This document shows, piece by piece, positions 1 to 6,114 of a stretch of DNA of 6,114 bases. Location: contig SVHQ01000115.1 of the NCBI GenBank assembly GCA_015055785.1, forward strand, positions 1 to 6,114. Reading direction: 5' to 3'. Position numbers and translations under genes: made by a program. The stretch comes from Clostridiales bacterium. GTDB taxonomy: Bacteria > Bacillota_A > Clostridia > Christensenellales > Borkfalkiaceae. Position 1 is the stretch's first letter. Each line of letters opens with the position of its first letter. The notes beneath the pieces are model-generated. The model saw only the letters and a list, made by a program, of their open reading frames with translations. It made no database searches and was not told where the DNA came from.

Positions 1-2328
1 GTAGTAAGCATTCAAAACTGCCGTTTCGATTGCACCAAGGATTGCCAATTTATCGTCCGTAGGATACAACGAGAAGTTGGGAACAGAAGTACCGCCCTTA
101 CCCTGGATACCATCGCTCCATTGTTGAAGGTTATAAGTGAATTCGCCACCTTTATGCGTTTCATCGCCTTCAAGCGTAACCGTTACATTAACCGTTTCGG
201 GATCCCAACCCAATGCAAAACGATTTGCTTCTTCAATTTGCGTTGCACAAAGCAAATAGTAAGGGTTGAATGCTGCAGAACCCCATGCACCGAAGCAGAG
301 GTCATATTCACCATTTGCGAATTGTTCAGACCAAGTATCAGAAGAGAAGAAGAAGTATTCAATCTTAATCTTGCCTTCAAGAGGAGTGCCCTTCGTAGCT
401 GCATCAAATGCTGCCTGGAACCAGTTCTTTACACGGTCCGTATTAGCAGTTTGTTTTTCTGCACCATAGGTAAGAACAATGTTTTGACCCTCCACATAAT
501 CACCTGCTTCTTTTGCTTCGTTATAAGCCTGCGTCATCAACTCTCTTGCAAGCGTAAGGTTGTAACCTGTAACTGCATCCAAAGCGTCATCAATATCGGT
601 ATATTCCGTCGCACCAACTTTCCAACCAGCTTCCGTCTTCGTTGCGCCGTAAGCATTAAGGATTGCTTCTTTAGCCTGTACCGTTTCACGATACGTCTTA
701 CCATTTTCAACGTCATAATAATACATGCTATTCAACAAACCAAGAGCTGCCAAGGAGCTGGGGCTGTTCTTTGCGCAATAATCGTCACGATCAAGCATTA
801 AAGAGATTGCCTTACGGAAAGAATCATAGTTTAACAACTTGTTCGTACCCTTATCGTTCGTTCTGTCTGCTCTCGATTGAAGGTTCAACGAGAATGTATA
901 CGTGTCGGGTGTGAAATATGCCTGACGGGAATTTCTGTATTGTTCAGCAATTGTAGGATCCATGCCGATACCATCAACTTGACCTTTCTGGAACATCTGC
1001 CATGCCGTAGACCATTCAGCAACTTTGTTGCAAACAATCTTATCAGTCTGGAATTGGTCAGCATATTCTTCCATGTTATAACCATACCAGTTCGTATTAC
1101 GGGAAACAGTGTACGTAACATCCGTCTGATAGTTTGTTACTTTATAGGGGCCCCAGCTTGCAGAGGTATCTACGCTCGTACAATAGGTGTTTACCCAAGG
1201 CGTTTTGGTTTGATCTTCACAAGCTTCCCACAACGTCTTCTTAACCAAAGGCATATCCTGCAAATAATATGCAGCTTCATACGTCAAGTTGCCTTCAGCA
1301 TCGATAGGATTCAACGTGTTATCAAATACGATAACAAAGGTATATTCGTCCTCAGGATCTACAAAGAAACCAACTTCTTCGAAATCCATTTCGGGATAGG
1401 TATATTCAACATACATATAATTAATAATATCTGCGGCCGTTTCACCCCAGCTTGCACGCGCCGTAATAACTTGAGTAAGTAACTCAACAGATTCTGCTGT
1501 AATAGCAACGTTACCTGCTTCATCTGCAAGTGCCAACAAAGATGCATATGCCGTTGCATCAAAATACTGATCGCCGTAAGCGTTAACATAAGCATTCAAA
1601 CTGTTGCCGCTAAGCCAATCCAAAGCAGACTTTAATGCAATACGAGCATTATTACCACCCAACTTACCTGCGGATATATCTAATTCATCAGCCTGATAAC
1701 CGAAAGAAGCATTATCAAAGTAACCAGATTGACCTTGCTTTAAATATTCTTGCGAATTATGAATGGTATAGTTACCGCTGTAATAGTTGGAAGCGGTAGG
1801 GAACAAATAGTTGGGAGAGAGCTGCTGAGACATCGTATATACGAAATCTTCTGCCTTAATAGGCGTGCCGTCATCCCACTTCAAATCCTGACGAAGTGTG
1901 ATAGCGAATGCATGATGGCCTTCTGCAGCCATTGCTTCCGTAATGCCATATTGGCCAACATAATCAGCCGTTACGTCTTCAAGCTTGGTTGCAGCAGAAT
2001 AATCTACCGTGAAACCACCAGATACGATTTCACCGTTTTCATCTAATTGATAGTCGAATTCAAAGAATGCGCTGTTTACATAGCCTGCCATATCTACGTT
2101 GGTAGCATCGCTCGTCAAGATGGTGTTCCAAACGTTAGGCATCTGACTCGTGTAATCATTCCACGTGTATTCCTTTTCATCCTTCCAACCAGTACGTTCA
2201 CGTTTCGTGATTTCGTAAGGTTTTTCTTCGTTGTCGCCACTCGGCTTCTTGCCACCACAGGCAACAAAGCTTGTTGCTGTTACCACACCCAAAACTAATG
2301 CGAGCATGGATCTAAGTTTTTTGTTCAT
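1..2328 (-). CDS. Extracellular solute-binding lipoprotein, family 5 (OppA/DppA-like), C-terminus beyond window
   Basis: A continuous minus-strand frame of 776 codons runs from an ATG at 2328 to the left edge without a stop. Residues 1-24 form a lipoprotein signal peptide: KK and R near the start, a hydrophobic stretch 8-18, then SFVAC with Cys24 as the predicted lipidation site, so the protein should sit on the outer face of the membrane. Family-5 hallmarks appear in order: LRQDLKWDDGTPIKAEDFVY (145-164), the WGPYK block (393-396 is GPYK), SRNTNWYG (409-416), QVDGIG (450-455) and FRKAISLMLDRDDY (504-517). The family binds oligopeptides, and sometimes other small solutes, for ABC importers. 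At 776+ residues it is well above the 500-600 usual for OppA, mainly through extra sequence at about 196-325. The start is fixed by GGAGGA six bases upstream. No importer permease or ATPase is visible, and the ligand is unknown. Confidence 0.93.
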   Translation of the reverse strand, partial: MNKKLRSMLALVLGVVTATSFVACGGKKPSGDNEEKPYEITKRERTGWKDEKEYTWNDYTSQMPNVWNTILTSDATNVDMAGYVNSAFFEFDYQLDENGEIVSGGFTVDYSAATKLEDVTADYVGQYGITEAMAAEGHHAFAITLRQDLKWDDGTPIKAEDFVYTMSQQLSPNYLFPTASNYYSGNYTIHNSQEYLKQGQSGYFDNASFGYQADELDISAGKLGGNNARIALKSALDWLSGNSLNAYVNAYGDQYFDATAYASLLALADEAGNVAITAESVELLTQVITARASWGETAADIINYMYVEYTYPEMDFEEVGFFVDPEDEYTFVIVFDNTLNPIDAEGNLTYEAAYYLQDMPLVKKTLWEACEDQTKTPWVNTYCTSVDTSASWGPYKVTNYQTDVTYTVSRNTNWYGYNMEEYADQFQTDKIVCNKVAEWSTAWQMFQKGQVDGIGMDPTIAEQYRNSRQAYFTPDTYTFSLNLQSRADRTNDKGTNKLLNYDSFRKAISLMLDRDDYCAKNSPSSLAALGLLNSMYYYDVENGKTYRETVQAKEAILNAYGATKTEAGWKVGATEYTDIDDALDAVTGYNLTLARELMTQAYNEAKEAGDYVEGQNIVLTYGAEKQTANTDRVKNWFQAAFDAATKGTPLEGKIKIEYFFFSSDTWSEQFANGEYDLCFGAWGSAAFNPYYLLCATQIEEANRFALGWDPETVNVTVTLEGDETHKGGEFTYNLQQWSDGIQGKGGTSVPNFSLYPTDDKLAILGAIETAVLNAYY

Positions 2329-2334
2329 GGTTTG

Positions 2335-2340
2335 TCCTCC
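2335..2340 (-). promoter_or_regulatory. Ribosome binding site of the binding-protein gene
   Basis: On the minus strand GGAGGA lies six bases before the ATG at 2328. This near-perfect Shine-Dalgarno match decides the start and agrees with the signal peptide beginning there (MNKKLRS). Confidence 0.9.
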
Positions 2341-2344
2341 ATTT

Positions 2345-2358
2345 TTTAGTTTCCTAAA
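2345..2358 (-). other. Small hairpin with GAAA loop upstream of the binding-protein RBS
   Basis: Read on the minus strand, TTTAG-GAAA-CTAAA can form a 5-bp stem closed by a GNRA-type tetraloop. It ends four bases before the Shine-Dalgarno sequence, inside the predicted mRNA leader. The stem is AU-rich and short, so it may be chance. If it forms, it could keep the ribosome site exposed or act as a protein or sRNA contact point. Confidence 0.3.
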
Positions 2359-2422
2359 TTTCTTATTTGTTAATCCCCTTTCTTTCGTGCCATTCTTCCT
2401 CAAAAACAAAAAAAAGAAAACT

Positions 2423-2438
2423 TCACAAATATATCACA
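2423..2438 (-). repeat. Direct repeat TGTGA-N6-TGTGA over the predicted transcription start
   Basis: On the minus strand two TGTGA copies (2438-2434 and 2427-2423) are spaced 11 bp apart, about one helical turn. They lie immediately downstream of the -10 box and cover the likely start site. That is where a repressor could block a strong promoter. Five-base repeats in AT-rich DNA can arise by chance, so this is only a candidate operator. Confidence 0.25.
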
Positions 2439-2439
2439 T

Positions 2440-2468
2440 ATTATAGCATACAAATATTACCTTGTCAA
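2440..2468 (-). promoter_or_regulatory. Consensus sigma-A-type promoter driving the binding-protein gene
   Basis: On the minus strand TTGACA (2468-2463) is followed, after exactly 17 bp, by TATAAT (2445-2440). TGC directly before the -10 box makes it an extended -10 as well. All twelve hexamer bases match the housekeeping consensus. A/T tracts upstream of the -35 box, around 2480-2500, resemble an UP element. This predicts strong expression, which suits an abundant binding lipoprotein. A start near 2433 is inferred. Confidence 0.88.
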
Positions 2469-2479
2469 CAATTTTGAAC

Positions 2480-2497
2480 AAAAAAATGCATTATTTT
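2480..2497. repeat. Imperfect palindrome centred on AATGCATT
   Basis: The perfect 8-bp core AATGCATT (2485-2492) extends outward by four further A:T pairs after one A/A mismatch on each side. It lies 11 bp upstream of the -35 box of the leftward promoter. That fits a binding site for a dimeric regulator or an A-tract UP element. Low complexity makes chance plausible. Confidence 0.3.
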
Positions 2498-2504
2498 TTA
2501 TTCT

Positions 2505-2521
2505 TCAATTGAAAAAATTGA
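2505..2521. repeat. Short inverted repeat TCAATT-N5-AATTGA
   Basis: Six-base arms flank the spacer GAAAA. The AT-rich arms would make a weak hairpin, and no T-run follows, so this is not a terminator. At most it is a possible operator half-site pair in the divergent region. Confidence 0.2.
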
Positions 2522-2672
2522 TTAAACTACGCTCTTTTTTTCATTTTTATGTATTTTTTCGATTAAGCTCTTACAAACTCCATTTTTTTAATCACCAATT
2601 GTTTCTCATTTATTATAATACAAAAAAATAGAATTATACAAGGATTTGCGACAATTTAATTTCTTCAAATGC

Positions 2673-2701
2673 TTGACTTTTTATTCCTTAAGTGCTATTA
2701 T
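2673..2701 (+). promoter_or_regulatory. Strong sigma-A-type promoter driving the exporter genes
   Basis: TTGACT (2673-2678) is followed by a 17-bp spacer and TATTAT (2696-2701), with TGC (2693-2695) making an extended -10. Ten of twelve hexamer bases match consensus. The predicted start is near 2708, giving a leader of about 40 nt. That is too short for the ribosome-mediated attenuation leader known from Bacillus bmrBCD, so that control is probably absent here. Confidence 0.82.
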
Positions 2702-2734
2702 CGAAACGTATTACATTTTATACATTATAATATT

Positions 2735-2741
2735 AAGAGGT
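2735..2741 (+). promoter_or_regulatory. Ribosome binding site of the first exporter gene
   Basis: AAGAGGT ends seven bases before the ATG at 2749. A TAA in the same frame at 2734-2736 rules out any earlier start, so this ATG is the only sensible start. Confidence 0.85.
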
Positions 2742-2748
2742 AAACAAA

Positions 2749-4518
2749 ATGTTGTTTGGAAAGGTTATAAACAAGTATTATTTGAAATACTTGCATTTTT
2801 TCCTTTTTGGGTTGGTAGCTTTAATTGCAGTGGACGTTTCGCAATTGGAGATTCCAAAGCTTTATAATTATCTTATCAATGGTATAAATGAAGGACTCGT
2901 AGAAATTAACGGAGAAATAATCCCCTTCGATTTTCAGTTCGTTTTAACAAAAATTTGCGAACCTATGATGTGGATTGCCTTGATTATGATTTCAGGGAGA
3001 TTTCTTTGGAGAATTTGTTTCTTTGGTTCAGCTCTCCGCATGGAAACCGACTTGCGTTTGAGAATGTTCAACCATTGTAAAAATTTATCCCAACAATTTT
3101 ATCAAGTGAATAAAGTAGGTAACTTGATGTCTTTGTTCACAAATGATATCGAAACGGTACACGAAAGTTTTGGCTGGGGCGCGATGATGTTTGCCGACGC
3201 TTTGTTCTTGGGCATTATGTCCCTTACAAAAATGGCAAACATGCATTGGGTTTTGACCTTGCTCTCCCTCCTCCCCATGCTTTTGCTTTTGGCTATATCT
3301 TTAGTACTCGGTAAATACATGATGAGCAAATGGGACAAGCGTCAAGCCGCTTTTTCCAGTCTTTCCGATTTCTCGCAAGAAAGCTTTTCCGGTATTGCTG
3401 TTATTAAGGCGTACGTGAAAGAGTTTAAAGAATTGTGGGCGTTTAAAAAACTCAATACTGAAAATGAAATCGCAAACGTAGATTATACGAAAAGCTCTAC
3501 ACTTCTGCGTATTTTCGTTACCCTTTTCGTTGAATCGGTTATCTGTATTATTCTTGGCTATGGCGGTTATTTGGTATATAAAGACGTTTTAAATGCTGGG
3601 GAATTGATGGAATTTATAGGCTATTTTAACTCTATTGTTTGGCCTTTCATGGCAATTTCCGAACTTATCGACATGACTTCTCGAGGCAAGGCTTCTTTGA
3701 AGCGCATCGAAGAATTACTTAACGCAAAGCAAGACGTTATTGACAGACCTGACGTGAAAGAAATTGAAAACGTTTCTGGAAAAATTCAGTTTAAAAACCT
3801 CTCTTTCCGTCATTTTACGAGCGATTTTGATGCCTTAGAGAATGTTTCTTTGACGATTGAAGCAGGTGAAAACGTTGGTCTTATCGGTAAAACCGGCTCG
3901 GGTAAAACGACGCTTGTTGATTTGATAATGCGTAATTATAACGTTGCGGATGGTAGTTTATTTGTTGACGATCAAGACGTAAACAACATTTCCATTGCTT
4001 CTTTGCGTCGATATATCGCTTACGTGCCCCAAGATAATTTCCTTTTTAGTGATACCATTTCCAACAATATCGCATTTGCTAACGGCGTAGCCGATCCCGT
4101 TGAAGTTGAGCGTGTAGCCAAACTTGCGGAAATCAGTGATAATATTGAAGAATTTTCCGAAAAATACGAAACGATTTTGGGCGAACGCGGCGTTACCGTT
4201 TCAGGCGGTCAAAAACAGCGTATCTCTATTGCACGTGCCTTGATGAAAGACGCCCCTATCTTGATTTTGGACGACTCTCTCTCTGCCGTTGACACCAAAA
4301 CGGAACGTGCCCTGTTGCATAATTTAGCGCAGGAAAGAAGCGGAAAAACCACTATTTTGATTGCGCACCGTATTTCTACAATCGAACAAATGGATAAGAT
4401 TGTATTTATTGATGAAGGCAAAATTGTAGACGTTGGGACACACGAAGAATTATTAGAACGTTGCAACGCTTATAAAACCATGGCAGAATTACAGAAATTG
4501 GAGGCAGAGAAAGCATAA
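2749..4518 (+). CDS. ABC exporter half-transporter, degenerate-site subunit (YheI/BmrC/TM287-like)
   Basis: This complete 589-residue protein joins a six-helix type-1 exporter membrane domain (TM segments near 15-36, 72-95, 145-166, 168-190, 255-277, 287-309) to an ATPase domain from about 345. ATPase motifs are Walker A GKTGSGKTT (380-388), Q-loop Gln428, signature VSGGQKQR (484-491), Walker B ILILDD (504-509), D-loop SAVD (512-515) and H-loop His540. Asp509 replaces the catalytic Glu, and His355 stands where the A-loop Tyr is expected. The DDSLSAVD block is characteristic of the YheI/BmrC/LmrC/TM287 side of heterodimeric exporters, which pump drugs or other amphipathic molecules out of the cell. 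The length is normal for the family. The next gene overlaps it by one base and encodes the partner. The substrate is unknown, and multidrug export is only a family-based guess. Confidence 0.95.
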   Translation: MLFGKVINKYYLKYLHFFLFGLVALIAVDVSQLEIPKLYNYLINGINEGLVEINGEIIPFDFQFVLTKICEPMMWIALIMISGRFLWRICFFGSALRMETDLRLRMFNHCKNLSQQFYQVNKVGNLMSLFTNDIETVHESFGWGAMMFADALFLGIMSLTKMANMHWVLTLLSLLPMLLLLAISLVLGKYMMSKWDKRQAAFSSLSDFSQESFSGIAVIKAYVKEFKELWAFKKLNTENEIANVDYTKSSTLLRIFVTLFVESVICIILGYGGYLVYKDVLNAGELMEFIGYFNSIVWPFMAISELIDMTSRGKASLKRIEELLNAKQDVIDRPDVKEIENVSGKIQFKNLSFRHFTSDFDALENVSLTIEAGENVGLIGKTGSGKTTLVDLIMRNYNVADGSLFVDDQDVNNISIASLRRYIAYVPQDNFLFSDTISNNIAFANGVADPVEVERVAKLAEISDNIEEFSEKYETILGERGVTVSGGQKQRISIARALMKDAPILILDDSLSAVDTKTERALLHNLAQERSGKTTILIAHRISTIEQMDKIVFIDEGKIVDVGTHEELLERCNAYKTMAELQKLEAEKA

Positions 4519-4520
4519 TG
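4500..4520 (+). promoter_or_regulatory. TAATG stop-start overlap and RBS linking the two exporter subunits
   Basis: The TAA stop (4516-4518) and the next ATG (4518-4520) share one base. GGAGG at 4500-4504 is 13 bases from the ATG, which is long, and a weaker AGAG at 4507-4510 is closer. Initiation therefore probably depends on translational coupling, which would keep the two subunits in balance. Confidence 0.75.
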
Positions 4521-6114
4521 GTATTTGAAACATATTATCCGCTTATCATTATGGGCGGTATCATTGGAACGTTTGCGCTCATCTTTATTCTCACCTATGC
4601 CTTCATGAAAAATAAAAAAGAAGCCATAGGCTTTGACAGAAATATCCCTGATAGCGAAATTATAAAACGACTGTTGGCTTATGCAAAACCCTATTGGAAA
4701 GGTTTCCTTTTTGTAATCGCTTTGATGTTATTTTCTATCTCCTACGATATCATCGGTCCCTATCTTATCGGTAGAATTCAAGGTATGATTAAAGGCGATT
4801 TTCAATTAAAACAATTATTATTGATTATTGTACTGTATGCAAGCTTGTTGATTGTCACTATGGTGTGTTCCTATGTCCAAGCTATCATTTTACAGAAAAT
4901 CGGTCAAAGAATTATTTCCAATATTCGTATGGACCTTTTTGAGCACATCGAAAAACTTTCACATGAGCAGTTAAACCATATTCCCGTGGGGAAATTGGTT
5001 ACCCGTGTAACAAACGACACTAATGGCGTTTCGATGATGTTTACAAATATTATCGTCAATTTAGTGAAAAACTGTTTCGTTATTCTCGGCGTATTGATTG
5101 CGATGCTCTGCTTGAATTATATGCTGACGCTAATGGTACTTTGCTTCGTACCTTTAATTGTGCTGTTTACCTTTATTTTCCGTAAATTCTCCAGACGCGC
5201 ATACAGACGAGTAAAAGACAATACAACGGATATCAACACTTTCCTTTCCGAAAATCTCTCCGGCATCAAAATCACGCAATTTTTTAATCGCGAAGATGCG
5301 AAATTGGAAGAATTCCGAGAAAAGAATGCAAGATTGGGCAAATCGAAATTTCAACAGATTTTTGTATTCGGTGTATTTCGCCCTATGGTGTTTATGTTAC
5401 ACCACGTATCCATTTTGTGCCTTTTCTTTCTCGGCGCTAAAGGAGCTCTCGATAATACAATAATTCTCGGCCAAGCAGTTACGAGTGAAATTATCGTTTC
5501 CTTTTATATGTATATATCCAAGTTCTTCAACCCCATTCAAAACCTTGCAGAACAATTCAACTGGTTGCAATCGGCTTTCGCTTCGGCGGAAAAAATCTTC
5601 ACGATAATGGACATGGAACCTACGGTAGTCGATGCCGAAGATGCTATTGAATTGCAAAACGTAGAAGGTAAAATTGAATTTAAAAACGTTTGGTTTGCTT
5701 ATAATGAAAACGAATGGATTTTAAAGGACGTTTCCTTTACCATTGAACCCAAACAGACCGTAGCTTTTGTTGGCTCGACGGGTTCGGGAAAAACCACCAT
5801 TCTTTCCTTGATTTGTCGTAACTATGATATCCAAAAAGGTCAAATTTTAATCGACGGTATTGATATTAAAAAGATTAAAATCGCCTCTTTGCGCAAACAT
5901 TTCGGACAAATGTTGCAAGACGTATTCCTCTTTTCTGGCACTATTCGCGACAACATCTTACTCCGTGAAGAAAATATTAGTGATGAAGAAGTGTGGGAAG
6001 CTTGTCGATACGTCAATGCCGATTCGTTTATTTCTAAGCTGGAAAAAGGCCTTGATTATGAAATTTTAGAACGCGGCAACAACTTCTCGGCAGGTCAGCG
6101 CCAGCTCCTCTCGT
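4518..6114 (+). CDS. ABC exporter half-transporter, catalytic-site partner (YheH/BmrD/TM288-like), cut by right edge
   Basis: This frame stays open for 532 codons plus one base to the window end. An extra hydrophobic helix (8-30) followed by KNKK precedes the normal exporter core, which starts near LLAYAKPYWK (52-61). A six-helix membrane domain follows, then an ATPase domain from about 385. Visible motifs are A-loop Tyr395, Walker A GSTGSGKTT (419-427), Q-loop Gln467 in LQDVFLFSGT, and the signature FSAGQRQ (523-529). Walker B and the H-loop lie beyond the edge. The SAGQRQLLS form of the signature is typical of the YheH/LmrD/TM288 subunit, whose Walker B normally keeps the catalytic Glu. The large external insertion between TM1 and TM2 of Bacillus BmrD is absent. 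It pairs with the preceding subunit as one exporter. An in-frame ATG at 4551 has no RBS and would remove part of the extra helix, so 4518 is preferred. Confidence 0.93.
   Translation, partial: MVFETYYPLIIMGGIIGTFALIFILTYAFMKNKKEAIGFDRNIPDSEIIKRLLAYAKPYWKGFLFVIALMLFSISYDIIGPYLIGRIQGMIKGDFQLKQLLLIIVLYASLLIVTMVCSYVQAIILQKIGQRIISNIRMDLFEHIEKLSHEQLNHIPVGKLVTRVTNDTNGVSMMFTNIIVNLVKNCFVILGVLIAMLCLNYMLTLMVLCFVPLIVLFTFIFRKFSRRAYRRVKDNTTDINTFLSENLSGIKITQFFNREDAKLEEFREKNARLGKSKFQQIFVFGVFRPMVFMLHHVSILCLFFLGAKGALDNTIILGQAVTSEIIVSFYMYISKFFNPIQNLAEQFNWLQSAFASAEKIFTIMDMEPTVVDAEDAIELQNVEGKIEFKNVWFAYNENEWILKDVSFTIEPKQTVAFVGSTGSGKTTILSLICRNYDIQKGQILIDGIDIKKIKIASLRKHFGQMLQDVFLFSGTIRDNILLREENISDEEVWEACRYVNADSFISKLEKGLDYEILERGNNFSAGQRQLLS

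Larger units (their letters stand above)
2329..2433 (-). other. Predicted 5' leader (about 105 nt) of the binding-protein mRNA
   Basis: This is the segment between the estimated transcription start (about 7 bases after the -10 box) and the ATG. It contains a U-rich stretch, a possible 7-codon reading frame (2370-2393, MARKKGD) preceded by GAGGA, the small GAAA-loop hairpin, and the strong RBS. I see no stem followed by a U-run that would act as an attenuator and no recognisable riboswitch. The transcription start is inferred from promoter geometry only. Confidence 0.45.
2469..2672. other. AT-rich spacer between two divergent promoters; no gene seen
   Basis: About 200 bp separate the two -35 boxes. 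The stretch is dominated by A and T tracts, and I see no coding frame with a ribosome site and no tRNA or other structured RNA. It holds an 18-bp imperfect palindrome (2480-2497), a TCAATT/AATTGA inverted repeat (2505-2521), and two GATTAA...GCTCTT pairs (2520-2536 and 2561-2572). These could be regulator sites or UP-element tracts. None matches an operator I recognise. Confidence 0.5.

Noticed and set aside
121..801. Plus-strand open frame of 226 codons
   Set aside because: It is antisense, codon-aligned, to the binding-protein gene. It has no Shine-Dalgarno sequence and its Cys/Arg-rich composition looks like a shadow, while the opposite strand gives clear family-5 motifs.
877..1482. Plus-strand open frame of 201 codons
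   Set aside because: Same antisense shadow of the binding-protein gene; no recognisable domain and no RBS.
1750..2446. Series of plus-strand open frames of 71-98 codons
   Set aside because: They overlap the N-terminal coding part of the binding protein and run into its promoter and leader; none has a ribosome site or a recognisable domain.
2531..2560. T-runs that could suggest a terminator
   Set aside because: No GC-containing stem precedes them, and the genes on both sides diverge, so no transcript end is expected here.
2612..2619. TATTATAAT-like -10 boxes in the middle of the spacer
   Set aside because: Neither strand has a -35 hexamer at a suitable distance; expected by chance in AT-rich DNA.
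2726..2731. Second TATAAT downstream of the rightward promoter
   Set aside because: No -35-like hexamer lies 16-18 bp upstream, and transcription from it would start inside the ribosome binding site.
2646..2867. Plus-strand open frame of 73 codons overlapping the exporter promoter and start
   Set aside because: It begins upstream of the predicted transcription start, has no RBS and runs out of frame into the exporter gene.
5117..5657. Minus-strand open frames inside the second exporter gene
   Set aside because: They lie opposite well-conserved exporter membrane-domain sequence, lack ribosome sites and show no known domain.

Overview
The window looks like a piece of an AT-rich, low-GC Gram-positive (Firmicutes/Clostridia-type) chromosome, possibly from an uncultured gut lineage. 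The supporting signs are a lipoprotein signal peptide with a short lipobox, strong GGAGG-type Shine-Dalgarno sites, two sigma-A-like promoters with extended -10 elements, and a heterodimeric ABC exporter of the Bacillus YheI/YheH (BmrC/BmrD) type. The taxonomic placement is inferred from these features and not from a marker gene.

Layout: positions 1-2328 (minus strand) hold the first 776 codons of a very long family-5 (OppA/DppA-like) extracellular solute-binding lipoprotein, whose C-terminus lies beyond the left edge. Positions 2329-2748 are an AT-rich divergent intergenic region. It carries a consensus promoter for the lipoprotein (TTGACA, 17 bp, TATAAT with upstream TGC), a roughly 105-nt leader, and a second strong promoter for the rightward genes (TTGACT, 17 bp, TATTAT with upstream TGC). 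Positions 2749-4518 (plus strand) encode a complete ABC exporter half-transporter. Position 4518 onward encodes its partner subunit, joined by a one-base TAATG overlap and cut by the right edge just after its ABC signature motif.

The two exporter subunits are complementary. The first has a non-catalytic Walker B (Asp-Asp) and an atypical A-loop but a good signature motif. The second has a normal Walker A and A-loop but a deviant signature (FSAGQ). This is the pattern of a heterodimeric exporter with one consensus and one degenerate ATP site; the substrate cannot be read from the sequence. The lipoprotein probably binds peptides for an importer, but no type-5 importer permease or ATPase lies in the window, so a functional link between the two divergent units is not shown.

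No RNA genes, CRISPR arrays, insertion sequences or integrase/att features were seen. The window looks like ordinary transport genes. The points of most interest are the large insertion in the binding protein, the extra N-terminal membrane helix of the second exporter subunit, and the small repeats around the two promoters.
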